The position numbers and the translations under genes are program-made. Positions 1 to 13,500 of a stretch of 64,000 nucleotides of DNA are shown one piece after another (within the stretch, counting starts at the first letter, position 1; each line of letters opens with the position of its first letter). Source of the DNA: Trichobilharzia szidati (lineage: Eukaryota > Platyhelminthes > Trematoda > Strigeidida > Schistosomatidae); contig OX235279.1 of assembly GCA_944472155.2 (NCBI GenBank), positions 116,552,110-116,616,109 of the forward strand, written 5' to 3'. The notes beneath the pieces are model-generated. The model was given only the letters and a program-made list of their open reading frames with translations, made no database searches and was not told the DNA's origin.

Positions 1-2031
1 GAACATAGTTCAGAAATGATTATCAATAAAACAGTAAGCACTTGTACATAAGAATATTATTAGTCATGACCTAATATAGACGCACACTTACTAATAGCAC
101 TTTGCAGTTAACACGATTAAGACTGTTCTAAACTATGGCTTATACCCTGGGCTTCCGAACACTAAGTAGTCTGTTAAAATTTCATTCTCGTAGCAGATTA
201 CTGTGATGAAGCATTGTTAAGCGAACCTAGTCTGTAATCTCATGTATGAGGGGGGGGGAGAGTTACAGTATAGTCTAAATTGATCATGAAGGTGTTTGTA
301 AATCAAAGCGATAGCTGCTTAGTATTCACAAAGTTTTGTGGATATTTTATCGGGTATTTTATCATAATTGTAAAATGTATGTTTATGGATTAAGTTTCAT
401 CATATAGTTTTTAAACTCAGTTTATTCATGACCTTTCCTCATATTTCACATCACATTTCAAAATCGTAAAGATTATTAGTGAAGGGACGAATTCTAATTA
501 TTAGAAAGAAATCCAAAACTTTAGACACCCTTTGGGCCAAAAAGTCATATACAAAAGGAAGAAAAAGTTATCTGCTTTACAGAGTGTAGTTGCTGAGGTT
601 AACCATCACATCTTCAGATGTATCTCAGGTGTCTGAAATGCTCAAAGGAATCTATCAACAAAGTACTCGAGGTGACTATATGGCGGAGTTACTCTCTACT
701 ATGACGTTATTTTTTGATTATCAGTTGCTCAAATCATTCCGTGGAAGAAGGAAATGCGGTATTTATTAAACCGATCGAACTCATCCTCTCTCTTAGACTG
801 CTTATGCAAGCTAGCTGTACTATTTTGTGGAGCTTATTAGTAAAATACCACTTCCGAAATAGTTGTAGTATTTTGCAGACTCAAGGCAATCCACTTGTGC
901 TTAAATGTGGCAAATTTTAAGACGTCGGTATAGAGAAAAAAAAAATAATAACCGCAATTCTTCAAGTTGGCTGATCTCAATATGCATTTGTATTATTCTA
1001 GTACCGAATGTTGTCAGACAGTGACTTACAGTTAAATTGTTAGATTATGAAACGTTCTAAAATGCTGTATCAATGTTGAAATCACTAGAACAGAATTCGG
1101 ATGTACATTTCCGACCTAATATAAGGATTAAGCTATTACGATTGAGATGTTGAGTCTTTACCAAATGAAAATTACTTTCATGCCGATTGGTCTTTGGAAC
1201 CAAGTGAATTAATCTTGACGATTAACTTTTAGGAATACCTGCATGATGCTTTGTACTACTGATTATTTGACATGAGTAGGTAGATTCAACTCACAACAAC
1301 CAGTAGTGCTTGCTAGGCAGATCGAAGTGATTTACACACTATTTATAGTATCAACTAGATCACGTACAGTAATCTGAATAATTTTGGTTTCCAAAGAAAA
1401 ATGTGCTGCAACCAAGAGGAAATCTCATTTGACTTATACGTACTACTTTTAGCGCCCACTATTTTCGAGCTTGGAGAAACTTACTTGACCTACGTGAGAA
1501 GCTGGGACTGTCTCTTGCAGTGCAATAGTCACAAATATGACAGCAATGCTTTTCATGACACAATCAAGGACATACAGGGATAGGTCAAGTGCATGGAGCT
1601 TAAGACATTCATTTCAGCATATGAGCTATCTACAGAGCTAAAGTTTGGAAGAATAAAGACGAACTCAACCAGTCCATGTTGTGAAAGCATAACATTCTGT
1701 AAGTATACTGGATGCCATTTTCATCGAATACATGTATTTCCCAGACAATGAAGTTTTCATATAGGCTCAGATTATTCAACAATATAGTAATTATTAGTAA
1801 CTTAGTTACAGTCATTCTTTTTGCAGTTGTTAATCTTACTGAATACTTTGATCAGACTTCTACGATGTTCTTTATTATTTTACCTAATATTATACAAGAC
1901 ACCTCAAAAGAAACATTATAAATTGCTTTAAGAAAACTCAGTTGACCAATTATTTTCTTAGTGGCTCATTATTTCACACTGACTTTAAATATACGTCAAA
2001 CAAAATAAATTTAGTTTGTCAACTTTCATGT
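1..2031. other. No gene recognised (left edge)
   Basis: AT-rich sequence with only short open frames (up to about 69 codons) that lack recognisable domains or splice context. A poly-G run lies near 250. The missing C-terminal exons of the minus-strand tectonic gene should lie in or to the left of this stretch, but I could not identify them with confidence. Confidence 0.4.
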
Positions 2032-2225
2032 GTGTTGGTGGCACAGCGGCTAGGACGCTCGCCGACCATGCACATGGTCTGGGGTTCGATCCCCGGCCGA
2101 CGCATACCCGATATCAATGGTCGGCCTGCAAAATTTGGGCTACCGATATCATATGCTGAGAATTTCATACTTGTATCAAAAATACTAAATGGAGTCAAGT
2201 TATAATAAAAAATTTTAAAATATTA
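2032..2225 (+). repeat. tRNA-derived SINE, short form, copy 1
   Basis: The first 72 bases (2032-2103) resemble a degenerate tRNA: a box-A-like TGGCACAGCGG, a box B GGTTCGATCCC at 2083-2093, and a 3' CCGACGC that pairs with the 5' end in the sister copy at 58467. The tRNA head is followed by about 110 bases of body and an A/T-rich tail. The second short-form copy at 58467 shares both head and body. It is not a tRNA gene, because the anticodon arm does not fold to a normal 5-bp stem and 7-base loop, and transcription would run into the SINE body. Confidence 0.75.
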
Positions 2226-2501
2226 AAAAGATATAACTAACAGTGGTTCCTTCGTCAGTATCTGAGACAATAATTCCTTTAAGATTACAAATATTATATT
2301 ATGATTAATGGTATCATGAAAAAAAAACTGCATCAATGATTTAAAAAAAGCTTATAATGGTGATTTGTGTCGAGACAGTCTGCTCACAATAAACTATAAT
2401 ACGCAGTTTGTTTTAATAGCTTTATTTGCCTTCCAACCTTGAGTTTTTCTAGAAAGAAGTTCAACTAGAAATTGCCTTTAAAGTATGATTGAAGGTGACA
2501 C

Positions 2502-2566
2502 CTAGTTTGATGTTATAGGCTTCATGTAAAGACTTAGGCTCACAGAGTGTGACAACTTCCATAAGC
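2502..2566 (-). CDS. Possible ninth exon of the tectonic gene
   Basis: After a TTTTCATTTAG acceptor this 65-base stretch continues the tectonic frame from exon 8 (phase 2 in, phase 1 out) and reads KLMEVVTLCEPKSLHEAYNI. Its position and its single cysteine are compatible with the tectonic segment that follows SGCKLR. The donor (GGTGTCA) is weak and I could not find the next exon, so this remains tentative. Confidence 0.4.
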
Positions 2567-2754
2567 CTAAATGAAAATATTAACCATTGTGTTAACAATT
2601 GGTTAGTCAATAAGTAACAGTATTTCAATTAATTTGTCTCATTTGCTCTGAAATAAGCTTAAAACCCTAAGGTCTTTATCTTATGATAAAATATGAACCA
2701 ACTGATTTTATTTTAAGGTTATAGAAGAGGATACAAAATTAAACACTAATTTAC

Positions 2755-5333
2755 TTTAGTATACATCCACTAAAAACATCTTCACCAAATCGAATGGGTT
2801 CTACTAAAACACCTTTATCTTGTATAAGTGTTCCACACTGACCACCGGCAAGAATATTCCACACTCCATTGTTTAGCGTTTGCTTTACACCTTCAATAGA
2901 AAGCTTGACATCAGTCGTAGGTATCATAGTGGTCACTGTACCAGTGTTTCCAGAATATCCGAGCGAAGTTAGTTCAGTTCTGTTAACTTTAGCAGAGACT
3001 ATTGGATGTCCAATCAGATAACCAGGATTTCCACTTAAAGGTACTGAGTTGGATGAATTCGCCTAAGAAAAAATATTCAAGCGACAAGTAGTCAGCAAGT
3101 ATTTTGAAATAAGAGCAATTTTTTATGTAGAAAAGTATTTTTTTTCAGATAATAACAAATATTATTTTAGAAATGAATTCACCGAATTTCACTTTTTGTT
3201 GGCAGTGTATAACCAAGGCTTGCATGAATTCTTAGAATAACTTTGGAATATAGATATAACCCTCCTTGCTGACAAGACAAACTCGATAATGGCAAAGAAG
3301 TAGGGAAATGCGTTATATTACTAACAAATCATGGATTTAAGGAAAGGATGAAGTGCATACACGTTTGATTGCATTTGAGCGGCATCATATCAAAATTTTA
3401 GCCTCTCATCCTAGCCGTCTCACTTGCCTCAGTTGAGAATTCCCGAATTTTATGGACGCCTCATGTTACATGTTTCAATCCCAACCGATAGCTGCTTTAT
3501 TCACATGGCGGTTGGTCTTGCGTACCGCAATGACCCAACAAGATGCAGTGGCTGCACCCAGTGTTTCTATAGATTGTACCATGCCATGAAGGTCGTCTAG
3601 ATAGCTGTTGCAGTAAAAACTTACCATAATATTGTAGACCACTAACACCATGTTATGGGTCTGAGGGGATGCATTGGTACTGGTATCGAACAGAAGTTTG
3701 GCAGCAATAAGTTTTCCCTCTCGGACAAATAAGCTAGTTATGCTTCCTTTCTTTTCTAGGGATGAGAGGTTAGCAAAGTTCGACCTCGACAAAGTGACAT
3801 GACGATCTACTTTGAGGCAGTTCGGAGACAAAACAGTGATATGGATACAACTCCAAAAACCACATCAAAGAGACAGTGCATGAGTGGCCTTAAGCACCAA
3901 TCCCATGGGCTCTGCGCTCATTCACCACTAATGCTTCAAGAAGAAACCAACTTCCACGGTGTGAACAGCAAGGAATTAATAACCACCCATACTCCCATAA
4001 CTACACAAAGCTTTCCTGATCATCACTCACCTTCATACCATAACTTTCATCTTCTCTCTTTCCTCTCACTGTTACTAATTTTCCACAAGTATGTTCTTTT
4101 TGTAACTCGACCATTAGTAGCAAACGGAGCAAGAAAAGCACTGCTCCAGTCTCTAACGACCACTGAGCCAACTTCATATCTGAGCTTTCGAAAGCCGAAC
4201 CTTATGTCAAATCGGTATAGGTTGTATTCTGGAGACATGCATACAATAACCAAGTGTTATTATTCGCTTAACCCTACCTGACCAACACGGCGAACCTACA
4301 AAATTCACCATATAGGTATCTTCAGTCAGCGTGGAATTGACAATGTAGGAAAAATATTGATTGCAAAGGAACAGTCTTGTCAAGTCAACGTGTGCAAATG
4401 ATACAGACCTTCTAGGTGAAGAAGCCAGCAAAATGCAGTCTCCTGACCACCCTTAACAGAAATCTTGGTATGTTCATCAAACACTTCACCCTTGTCAAAT
4501 GTACGATGATGCTGTAGGACTGGTGTTCAGCGACCCTTCGTTTTAGAGCAAGAAGTAAAATTTTCGAGCAGATTGGCTACTTTACTTTTCGAAAGTTTTA
4601 TCAGCACTAGTGGGCTGATTACTGAGGAAATCTCAGCACGAGTACAAAAGTCTCCTGTGGCGTTTGTCAGCTTATGTCATCTCCGGAGTAGACGTAATAG
4701 AATAAAGGCTGTTTGTCAAAAGGTGTGTCCACCACTCAGCAGTTTGCCCCTCCTTCTTTAGGACTGTCAGACATGGCTGTTGAAAGTGGAAGGCATGAAG
4801 AGACTATCTGTCTTTGATCACAGATATCTGCGTCCTACCTTTCACGTTAAATGGCATCACATGATGAGTAACGTAGAGGTAAAGAGTAGAGTGTTAGGTG
4901 AAGAGGGAAAACCGATCGACGGGTTTGTGAAACTGTATCGATTAAGATGAAGAGTACACATGTCACGCATGACGAGCCTCTCCCTTCTTCGTCGAGTAAT
5001 GTTAGCTGACATAGAATTAAGCTGGAAACGGGAAGAGATAATCAAATGAAAACATGACATCAATCCATGAAGTCTTTGACTGCTGGTTTGAACCACGTAG
5101 GGAGATGAAGACTTCCTGGTTAGGAATGTTGAGATGCTAAGATCCAATGACTGGAGACTATTGGAGATATGCTTCATATTCGTGTTCACTGGTGTGGATG
5201 CATTCACCCATTAAACTCTCATTGTTCTCCATGTAATTATTCCTTCTCTCACAAAATATATCTTTATCGTAGTTCATTTGTATTTCTTTTTTTCCTCTAC
5301 ATTTAAGTAGAAATCAACAGTGCATCACTTCTC

Positions 5334-5374
<41 letters not shown>

Positions 5375-8300
5375 TATATATACTGCCCTCTTTAAGGATG
5401 ATGGTCCATATATAATAGGTCAGAAGAAGAATACTTTCGGACTAATCGCCACCTAACTGTCTCACAGTACTACTATTTGAAGTACAACTTTCGATGTTAC
5501 GTTAAGTATACAAAATGAGTGCATTAATATTATTTATTTGGATGAAAGAATGTCTTTTCTGGAAAGGTATGAGGTATGAGGTTGGTAATACCAACCTCAT
5601 ACCTAAAAGAGTTGTTATTAAGGTGCACACTCAACGTACAATTTACGTTCAACGACGTCATCTATAGACAGAAAGACGGGATTGCTATGGGCTCTCCCCT
5701 TGGCCCACTCCTAGCAGACTGCTTCATGGCCAGCATGGAAAACGGCATCCTTAAACCAACAATGAACAAATTGTTGCTGTACAAAAGATACGTCGATGAC
5801 ACTTTTATAGTTTGTCAAGACGATTCCGACTTAAATTGCATCTTACAGGAGTTTAATAACTGTCATCCTTCAATTAAATTCACAATGGAAGTTGAAAATA
5901 AATCAAAGATTCCATTCTTGGACGTCGAATTGACAAGAAGAGACAACGGAACTCTGAAAAGATCTATCCATAGAAAACCAACATGGAATGGCCAGCTGAC
6001 AAACTTCTACAGTTGGGTACCTATCAGCCGTAAAAGAGCTCTCATCATCTCACTAGCCCACCGCACCAGAAGAATCTGCAGTGATGACTGTTTAGAAGAA
6101 GAGCTCCTATTCCTAAAAAGCATCCTGATTCAAAACGGATACCCGCCACGTTTCGTGGAGAAGAACATGAAACCAAGGACAAAAAGAGAAGAATACATTT
6201 CAGTGCAAAAGAAGACACTCTATCTGAATCTGGAATTCAGGGGAGACCTGGCAGCAGATATCCTTAAAAGGAGAATCTCCAATTCCCTGAAGAAGACTTT
6301 TCCGGCAGCAACTCTAAGAGTGACATTCTCTAGCCGCCCACTTCTTCGGAGCAATGGGAAGGACAAACTGTCGCATATGGCCAATTCAATGTGCATTTAC
6401 CAGTTCACCTGCTCGTGCGGAGCAAGGTACATAGGTCGTTGTATGCGCGTCCTTTCAAAACGTGTTAGAGAACACTACCCAGCGTGGCTGCAAAGAGGAG
6501 GCACCGGTTCAATCAGAAGTGCCATTACTGAGCATCTGATCAATACCTCCCACAACATCTCAACTGATTCATTCAAAGTAATTTACAAGGTCAACAGAAA
6601 CCTACCGAAAGCAGTTTGTTTCCGACTTCTCTGTACTGCAGAAGCCCTCTCAATATGCATCGAGAAGCCGGAGCTGTGTGTCCAAAAGAAATTAGTTCAA
6701 CCTCTACAACTACCATGGACTTAGTCCGGTATGTTACCGTAGCTTCCATTTTTGTTTCTGTTTTTGTTTTTGTTTTTTGATCCCTTTTCGTTCTCTATGT
6801 GTGTGATTCTTACTCCCTCAGTCTTCATTCGATTCACCCCATTTTTTTTCCAGTTATAAAAACATTTATTTTAAGTTTGTTTCCATGCTTTTCCTGTTCA
6901 CATTTATAATCCGTTTTTAAAAATAAAAAAAATTTGCAATTATATCTTAATCCTGTGCAATTATTTTGTGTTTCTAAGGCTCTTGTAATCTATATTCACA
7001 CCTCCTAACTTCCATTTTAAGTTAAAACTATTATATCAATTTTGTTTCCATGCTCACTTTCTGCACACCTGTAATTTGCTAAATTCCATGTAATTTTGTT
7101 TCTAAGGCTCTTGTAATCTATATTCGCACCTCCTGATTCCCATCTCAAGTTGAAAATTATTATTTCAATTTTGTATCCATGCTCATTTTTACACTCTTGA
7201 TATCCGTTCTAATCCTGCGTAATTTTTGTTTCTAAGCCTCTCGTATAACCATATCTAGTTGGAAATAATTATCACCTTTTATTCGCTGTCATAATTATGT
7301 AGAATCAAACAAGAATTGTCTCCATGTAAAATTATGTATTTAAATGCGATTGTACAGCTTTTGAAAATGAAATCGCCGAAAAGATATCTTTGCTGAACTT
7401 CTTATTCTTCTCAATCTAATGTTCCAATGGGTATTTTCCACGATTTGAAAGAAGAAAACGTGAAATTTGAATATATCAGTACACATTAGTTACCTAACAC
7501 CTTCGTCCAAACAATCATCTGTTTCCGACTGGTTCTAACTTCAAAAATAAGCAGAAACGCCGATATCAAGTCAAGAGTTGATGATCATAAACTGTTACTC
7601 TATGAGTTATCATCGAAGGGAATTTGTGAGACCGTTGAATATGTCTTCTCCATTCGGAAGGTCCTCCAACACAAACATATTAACCTGTCGTGAAGTCGAA
7701 CCACGAAAGTAATTGTATTTTGAAATCAAATACAAAGTTTTATATACGGAAGCTTAATCAGTCCATCAAATCGATGAACGATGTTATTTGAAATTAGATC
7801 AAGTTAGACAAAGGTTAACTGGTGGTCACATCAGCGGATGAAACTAACACGTGTGGTAACTAACCGTTGACCTGAGTTACGTAACTCTGTGTAGGCTATC
7901 TGTCTGAGGGAGTTGTCACGCTGAGAAATGATGGTTAGAGACTCTGTATCACAAAACCTTTCACAAATGTGTTTGCATATTTTAGTGTAGTTTTGACATA
8001 TTATACATATATACTATTCAAACCTACGCAAGTGTCTCTGCTTATCTGCTTGTCTACCTGATCACCAATAAACTCACTACAAACTGTAGGGTAGTGATAA
8101 ATAAAAACGATTAGAAACAGAATATTTTACTGATATATTTATCTGTTAAAAAACAAAGAACCCAATAACTTTCTCATTTACACCTACCTGTTAGTTGAAA
8201 TGTGTCTAACAACAAACTGTTATGTTATAAGTGATAATGATGATGTCCCTATGTGTAATACAAATAAAACCACACTGCTGGCCACCACTTTTTAGTGGTA

Positions 8301-10508
8301 ATTCATAAATAATAACATTAGTATTTGTAATTATATTTGTGGCTCCATCAAGTACACCTAACGCAAAAGTGATCAATTGCTAAAAGCCTTAATATTATAC
8401 ATCCTTAAACTTATTGTTTAAATTGAGCAAAAAGGTATCTAAGACATGCATAAATTTAGTCTGATGTTCACAGAGTGAGGAGGATGTCTGTCTGTCTGTT
8501 TTCGACATAGAACTTTGCACCTATGTGAGGCAGTTCAAGTCGCCACACTCCATGTGGCACACAAAGCAAGAGAAGTGAGGAGGATACTAAAATAAGATCG
8601 TGTTTATTTAAAATATTTGTGAGAGTTCAATTTTGTTTTCTCCTACTGCTAAAGTTGGCGTTTTTTCATCAAATTAGCGAGAGAGTAAATTGAGAGAAAA
8701 TTTCCTCTATGGAATAAACATAGTCAGCCAAGTGAAATATCGACTCAATAGTGGGAAAAATTCACTAGGTAATAAATGAGAGACAAGTGTAAAATATGTG
8801 ATATAAAATTGAGTAAATGTAGAATTTCACGAAAACGAATTTAAAGCTACATATCGTAAAAGGTTTGGTCATGTAACCAGTTATTTAACAAATTTTTTTC
8901 TACGATAAACTGTAAAAATAATATTTCTAACCTGGACAAATTCAACTTCATATTTCTGTACAAATGTTTCCATTACATCGCTATATATAGCTTTTATTTC
9001 AATCCCCGTAATCAATCCAATTACTTCATAGGTAATTTTGAAGTATACCTTTACATTTAAAAAAAAGCAGATAACATTTCATTCACTGCATTTCATATTT
9101 GAGTATTACAGCTTGAATGCGTGACACAAACACTACAGCTTAGTTTGCTGAAAAAACTGCAGTTTGACCCATCTCAAGCAAGTTAACAAAAAACATATGT
9201 AAGGCTAGCAATGGATCTCAGTGAAAACATTGTTTGGTAGCCGCTTCCAGCTTCCTTTTATAAATCCTAAAAAGTTTTTCTAGGTGTATCCTATGAAATA
9301 ATTTATGTAAAGTAATTACAAGACACAAGCTTTTTCCTTCCTATCCAGATATCTTAGTAGAAATGACTGATTATCTTTTTAATGCAGAATTTAGCACAAA
9401 TGTGTAGTAGTTCAAGTTGCCACATTTCGTAAAACCCATATCAATGTATATAATTATTCCCGTCGATTCTTAGTGGACCTTAGGGTTGTCTGCAGTCCCC
9501 TCTACCTGGTTACACGATTGCCTATAAGCTCTCATCTCCTGCTCACACAGTCTCCTCTGCGTCACCAGTGAACACATACCCAATTCATATTCTCCCATTT
9601 GGGTTCCGCTCGTAGGTCTCACGCGCGATGTCGCTCAACAGTTTCCTTAGAATATATCGAATTCATCTTCACTTTCTTCTGCATATTTCTTGGGAAACAT
9701 TTTTCGGCTGATTCGTTAACACAGTTCCTCGTTGGTTATCCTCTCTCACCATCTCGTATTTAGTATCGAACGAAGACAGAAGTTGATGAAAGCCCACAAT
9801 GCCCTGCTGGAAATGTTTTCCGTTGCGCGCCAAGCCTTTGAACCATATAGAAGTACTCACTATTTGATATTAGTTTTCAAAATTCGGATTTTGTTCTTTA
9901 TGCTGAGTAGAGCAGATTTCTACACTCATTTCAGAGTAACGAAATTCTGCATTGCCTTTCCCATAATGTGTTTGACATTGCTATCTGTGCCACCTGTAGA
10001 TGAAAAGATGCTGAGCAACTCAGGTAAGTGAAAGAGATAACTCCATCTACATTTCTTTGGTGGGTGGTGGTTGATGCTCTTTCATGGTTTGGTACCATTA
10101 TCCTCTCTGTCTTCCCTATCTTCACTTGAAATCCCACCGTCTCTTCGAGTTTCTTTGACATTAGACGTAAATCGTCCGCGAATTCCCAGTGCCTTTCCGT
10201 CGATTCAACGCACGTCTGTCTTCTTGCTCCCCACGGTCTGTTACCTTATCCAATCCACCACAATCAGAAATGTTATCGGTGATAGTAGGCAGCTTTGTCT
10301 TACTCTTTTCTGTACTTCAAACGCCTCACTGAGCTTTTCGTTGCGAATCACTTGGCAGGTGATATAATCATTTCGCTGTTGGATGAGGTTATATACGCTT
10401 GTGGCATTCTGATAGTTCCCGAATTACTTCACAGTCAACACACTCAAAGACATTTCCAAAGTTGATGAAGTTAAGGCGAAAGGTTGACTGCTAATCTATG
10501 TGCTGTTC

Positions 10509-10599
<91 letters not shown>

Positions 10600-13500
10600 C
10601 AAAGCAATGCAATTCGGTCCGCATATGATTTGCTTTACCTGAGTTCAACGTGTTTCGGGCGGAGTTTCGCATCCATATAGTCTCTCAGTCTCTACAGGAC
10701 GACACAATGAATTACTTGGCTTCGGGTGGACAGGAGCATGATTCTGAGGCATTTCTCACAAAGGCCTAGGTCTCCCTTCTTTGGTAGTTTGACAAGCTGA
10801 TGCTTCTTCCAGTCAACAGGTACTTTTCTCTTCCTCCAGATCTTCTACAATAGTAGTGTGAGGATATTTGGTGTGACTTATGAATCTATTTTGAGTACTT
10901 CGGGAGGAATTTTCTCCTATCTTGGTGTCTTCTTAGGTTCGGGTAACTTTATGGTATTCAAGACTGTTTTTGTTGAAGGATTGGTATTCCCTGGCAGTTG
11001 TGTGCCTGCTGTAGGTGGCATTTCTGGACAGTCTGCAGTCAGTGATCGGTTTAGGAGTCCTTCGAACCAATGAGCTACGTTGCACTTAGTTTCAGTTCAT
11101 ATCGACGCTTTGACATGATGAAGAGGAATAAATTGTGGTCAAGACGCCAACAGTAAATAATACTGTATCACCATGTATTTTTATCCGATAAAATTATTCT
11201 ATGATGTGATTATACTGCACTACATTGCCCATGTTCTATTCTTAGTTACGATATCTAAAATATTTAAAAAATGTTGAATAAGAAACCCTAATCTACTTCC
11301 ACAGAATTAACTGCATTTGCAACAACCTAGTTAGTAATAAAATGTAACGTATCAAGTTCTAATATTATCTCACCTCATTAATGCCTTGAAGAATAACAAC
11401 CACTTTGTTAAGTAAATTGGATTTGTTTCGATATGTCCGAAGGCATATTATAAAATTATGTGCAGATGCTAATCTCATTTAAACTGATATCAATTTTAAT
11501 ATTTTTTTTATTTCTTCACGTTCCCAGTGGAACATATGACTTCAAGCTAGAGGCTTGAAGTTTCTGCAGCAGTGTTCATTTTTACAGGATGGGGTTGCTA
11601 GCCTCAAACCCAACCTTTCCTCTTTACCAGCTTTGTTCTGGCTTAGCAAGGTAAACGAGTGTGTCGGCCGGGGATCGAACCCCGGACAATGTACGTGGTC
11701 GGTGAGCGTCCTTACCGCTGCGCCACCGACGCTGTGGTGTTTCCGCCTTTTCATATTTTACGAGCTCAAACCATTGACTTGATAAATGACACGATAAATA
11801 AGATCTAAAACTTAGATGTTATGCCCTACATATATTAACAAACATTTTTGCAATACAACTGAATTAATAAGCGAACATCAATCAGTAGATATATCTAGGA
11901 GATTATATGAGTTTAAGGATGAGAAAGTATGTTGGAGAATCATTCCATATTAAAGGAAAAAAAAGTTAACTGATGTTAATGGTTGTAACGATCCCAAGCC
12001 TAATTTAAACACACATCAACTGTCAAGAAACTTATTTCAAATAATTTACTTGTTATGCAATATTACTATTAAAATAGACTCTTTGATAATAAATAGTGCG
12101 ATAAGTACCTTCTCAAAGTCTAGTTGACACTTACAAAATAAGAAGGTTTAATATGAGGCTTGTTCCTTTCTTGGAAACAAATATAGTTGTTCGTATGTAT
12201 AAGAGAAAATTATTTATTGAAAACCTAGACAGATAGACATAGCAAATCAACTCTAGTATGTGGCACATCTCGCCCAAAAACTTTATGGAGTACTGGTGAA
12301 AAAAAAATCAGTCAATAAAATTTTCATTTAAAAAACTACTGGTCTATTTATGTGCAACTGAACATAAAACAAAAATAACTACCGAGACTGGAACATTTGA
12401 GCAAACAATTTTCGTTGTGTTGCTTATAACATCAGATGGTGTTGCAGTAGGACAAACAATCGGTTGATTACTTTTCTGATCATAACAGGAGACATTTGGT
12501 ACAATCATCGAGTTTTCTGCATCATTAAATTTCATACTGCTTAATATTTTAGAATTTCTAGCTGATAAGAAAACGTCACTCAAGCGATTACAGCTAATTC
12601 TGGATGCTTTTGAACTGCTGACTGACTCCACATTACCGATTATCCATTCACAATAACTAACAAATGGCCGACCAAAGCCTATAAATTTAGTTTTGACGAA
12701 TAAAAAAGCATATTATTTTGTTCATTCATCTTTGTAAATGACAAAAATTATTGTGAACATTAGTTTAATAAAAACGAACGAAGATACTTTAAATGGCCCC
12801 AGTGGATTTTGTAAGATGATCAGTATTTTTAAATTTTATCACCTGATGTAATCCCTTGTTTTAATTTTTCCTAGAAAATGCTTATTACACGGAACTAGTG
12901 TAGACTTAGAGTATGTTACTGATGTAAAAAAATTTCCCAACCAATTGATTGCATCACTGTCAGATGTCGCCCGAGACACTTGTCAAAATACAAATTCATT
13001 TATATTTCTAATGTTTATGTCTCTCCTGGCTGTATCATATCGGATTTATCTATGTTCGCAGATGAATTCACCGCTTTTGCTGCAGCTTGCTTCGAGAACT
13101 CTTTATCAATAGTGACTGGCGATTTCAACTCCTGTGATCACTCCTTCCTTATATCACTTGGCCATGACAATATTGTTAACTTTGCTACCCGTCTCGAAAA
13201 AACACTAGATCTAGTATTCATCAATGATGTTGGTATATATGAAGCTCGCAAACGTGCTCCTGCATTGAACTCTGACCACTGCATCATACGTGTACTGCCT
13301 AAAATATATTCCAAATCACACAAACGTGTCTTCTCTCACCTCTACAGTAAATTTCAACGGAGATGCTACTCACAAGACAATCTAAGCAAACTCAGATGCA
13401 TGTTGATAGATACTAACTGGGACCTATTTACAGAACAAACATTAAATGACACAATCACAAACACCACAGATTATCTTAAATTCTGTTTGGAAATATGTTG

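Noticed and set aside
2032..2103. Possible tRNA genes (also 58467-58538 and 11661-11732)
   Set aside because: Box A and B and the acceptor stem are present, but the anticodon arm is an abnormal GACCAT/ATGGTC hairpin and each copy continues into a SINE body; they are tRNA-derived SINE heads.
3475..4281. Overlapping 118- and 160-codon ORFs
   Set aside because: Antisense to each other over part of their length, no domain, no splice signals that extend them, inside a large intron.
10498..10680. 60-codon ORF with a run of about 30 methionines
   Set aside because: Pure translation of a (GAT/ATG)n microsatellite inside an RTE remnant.
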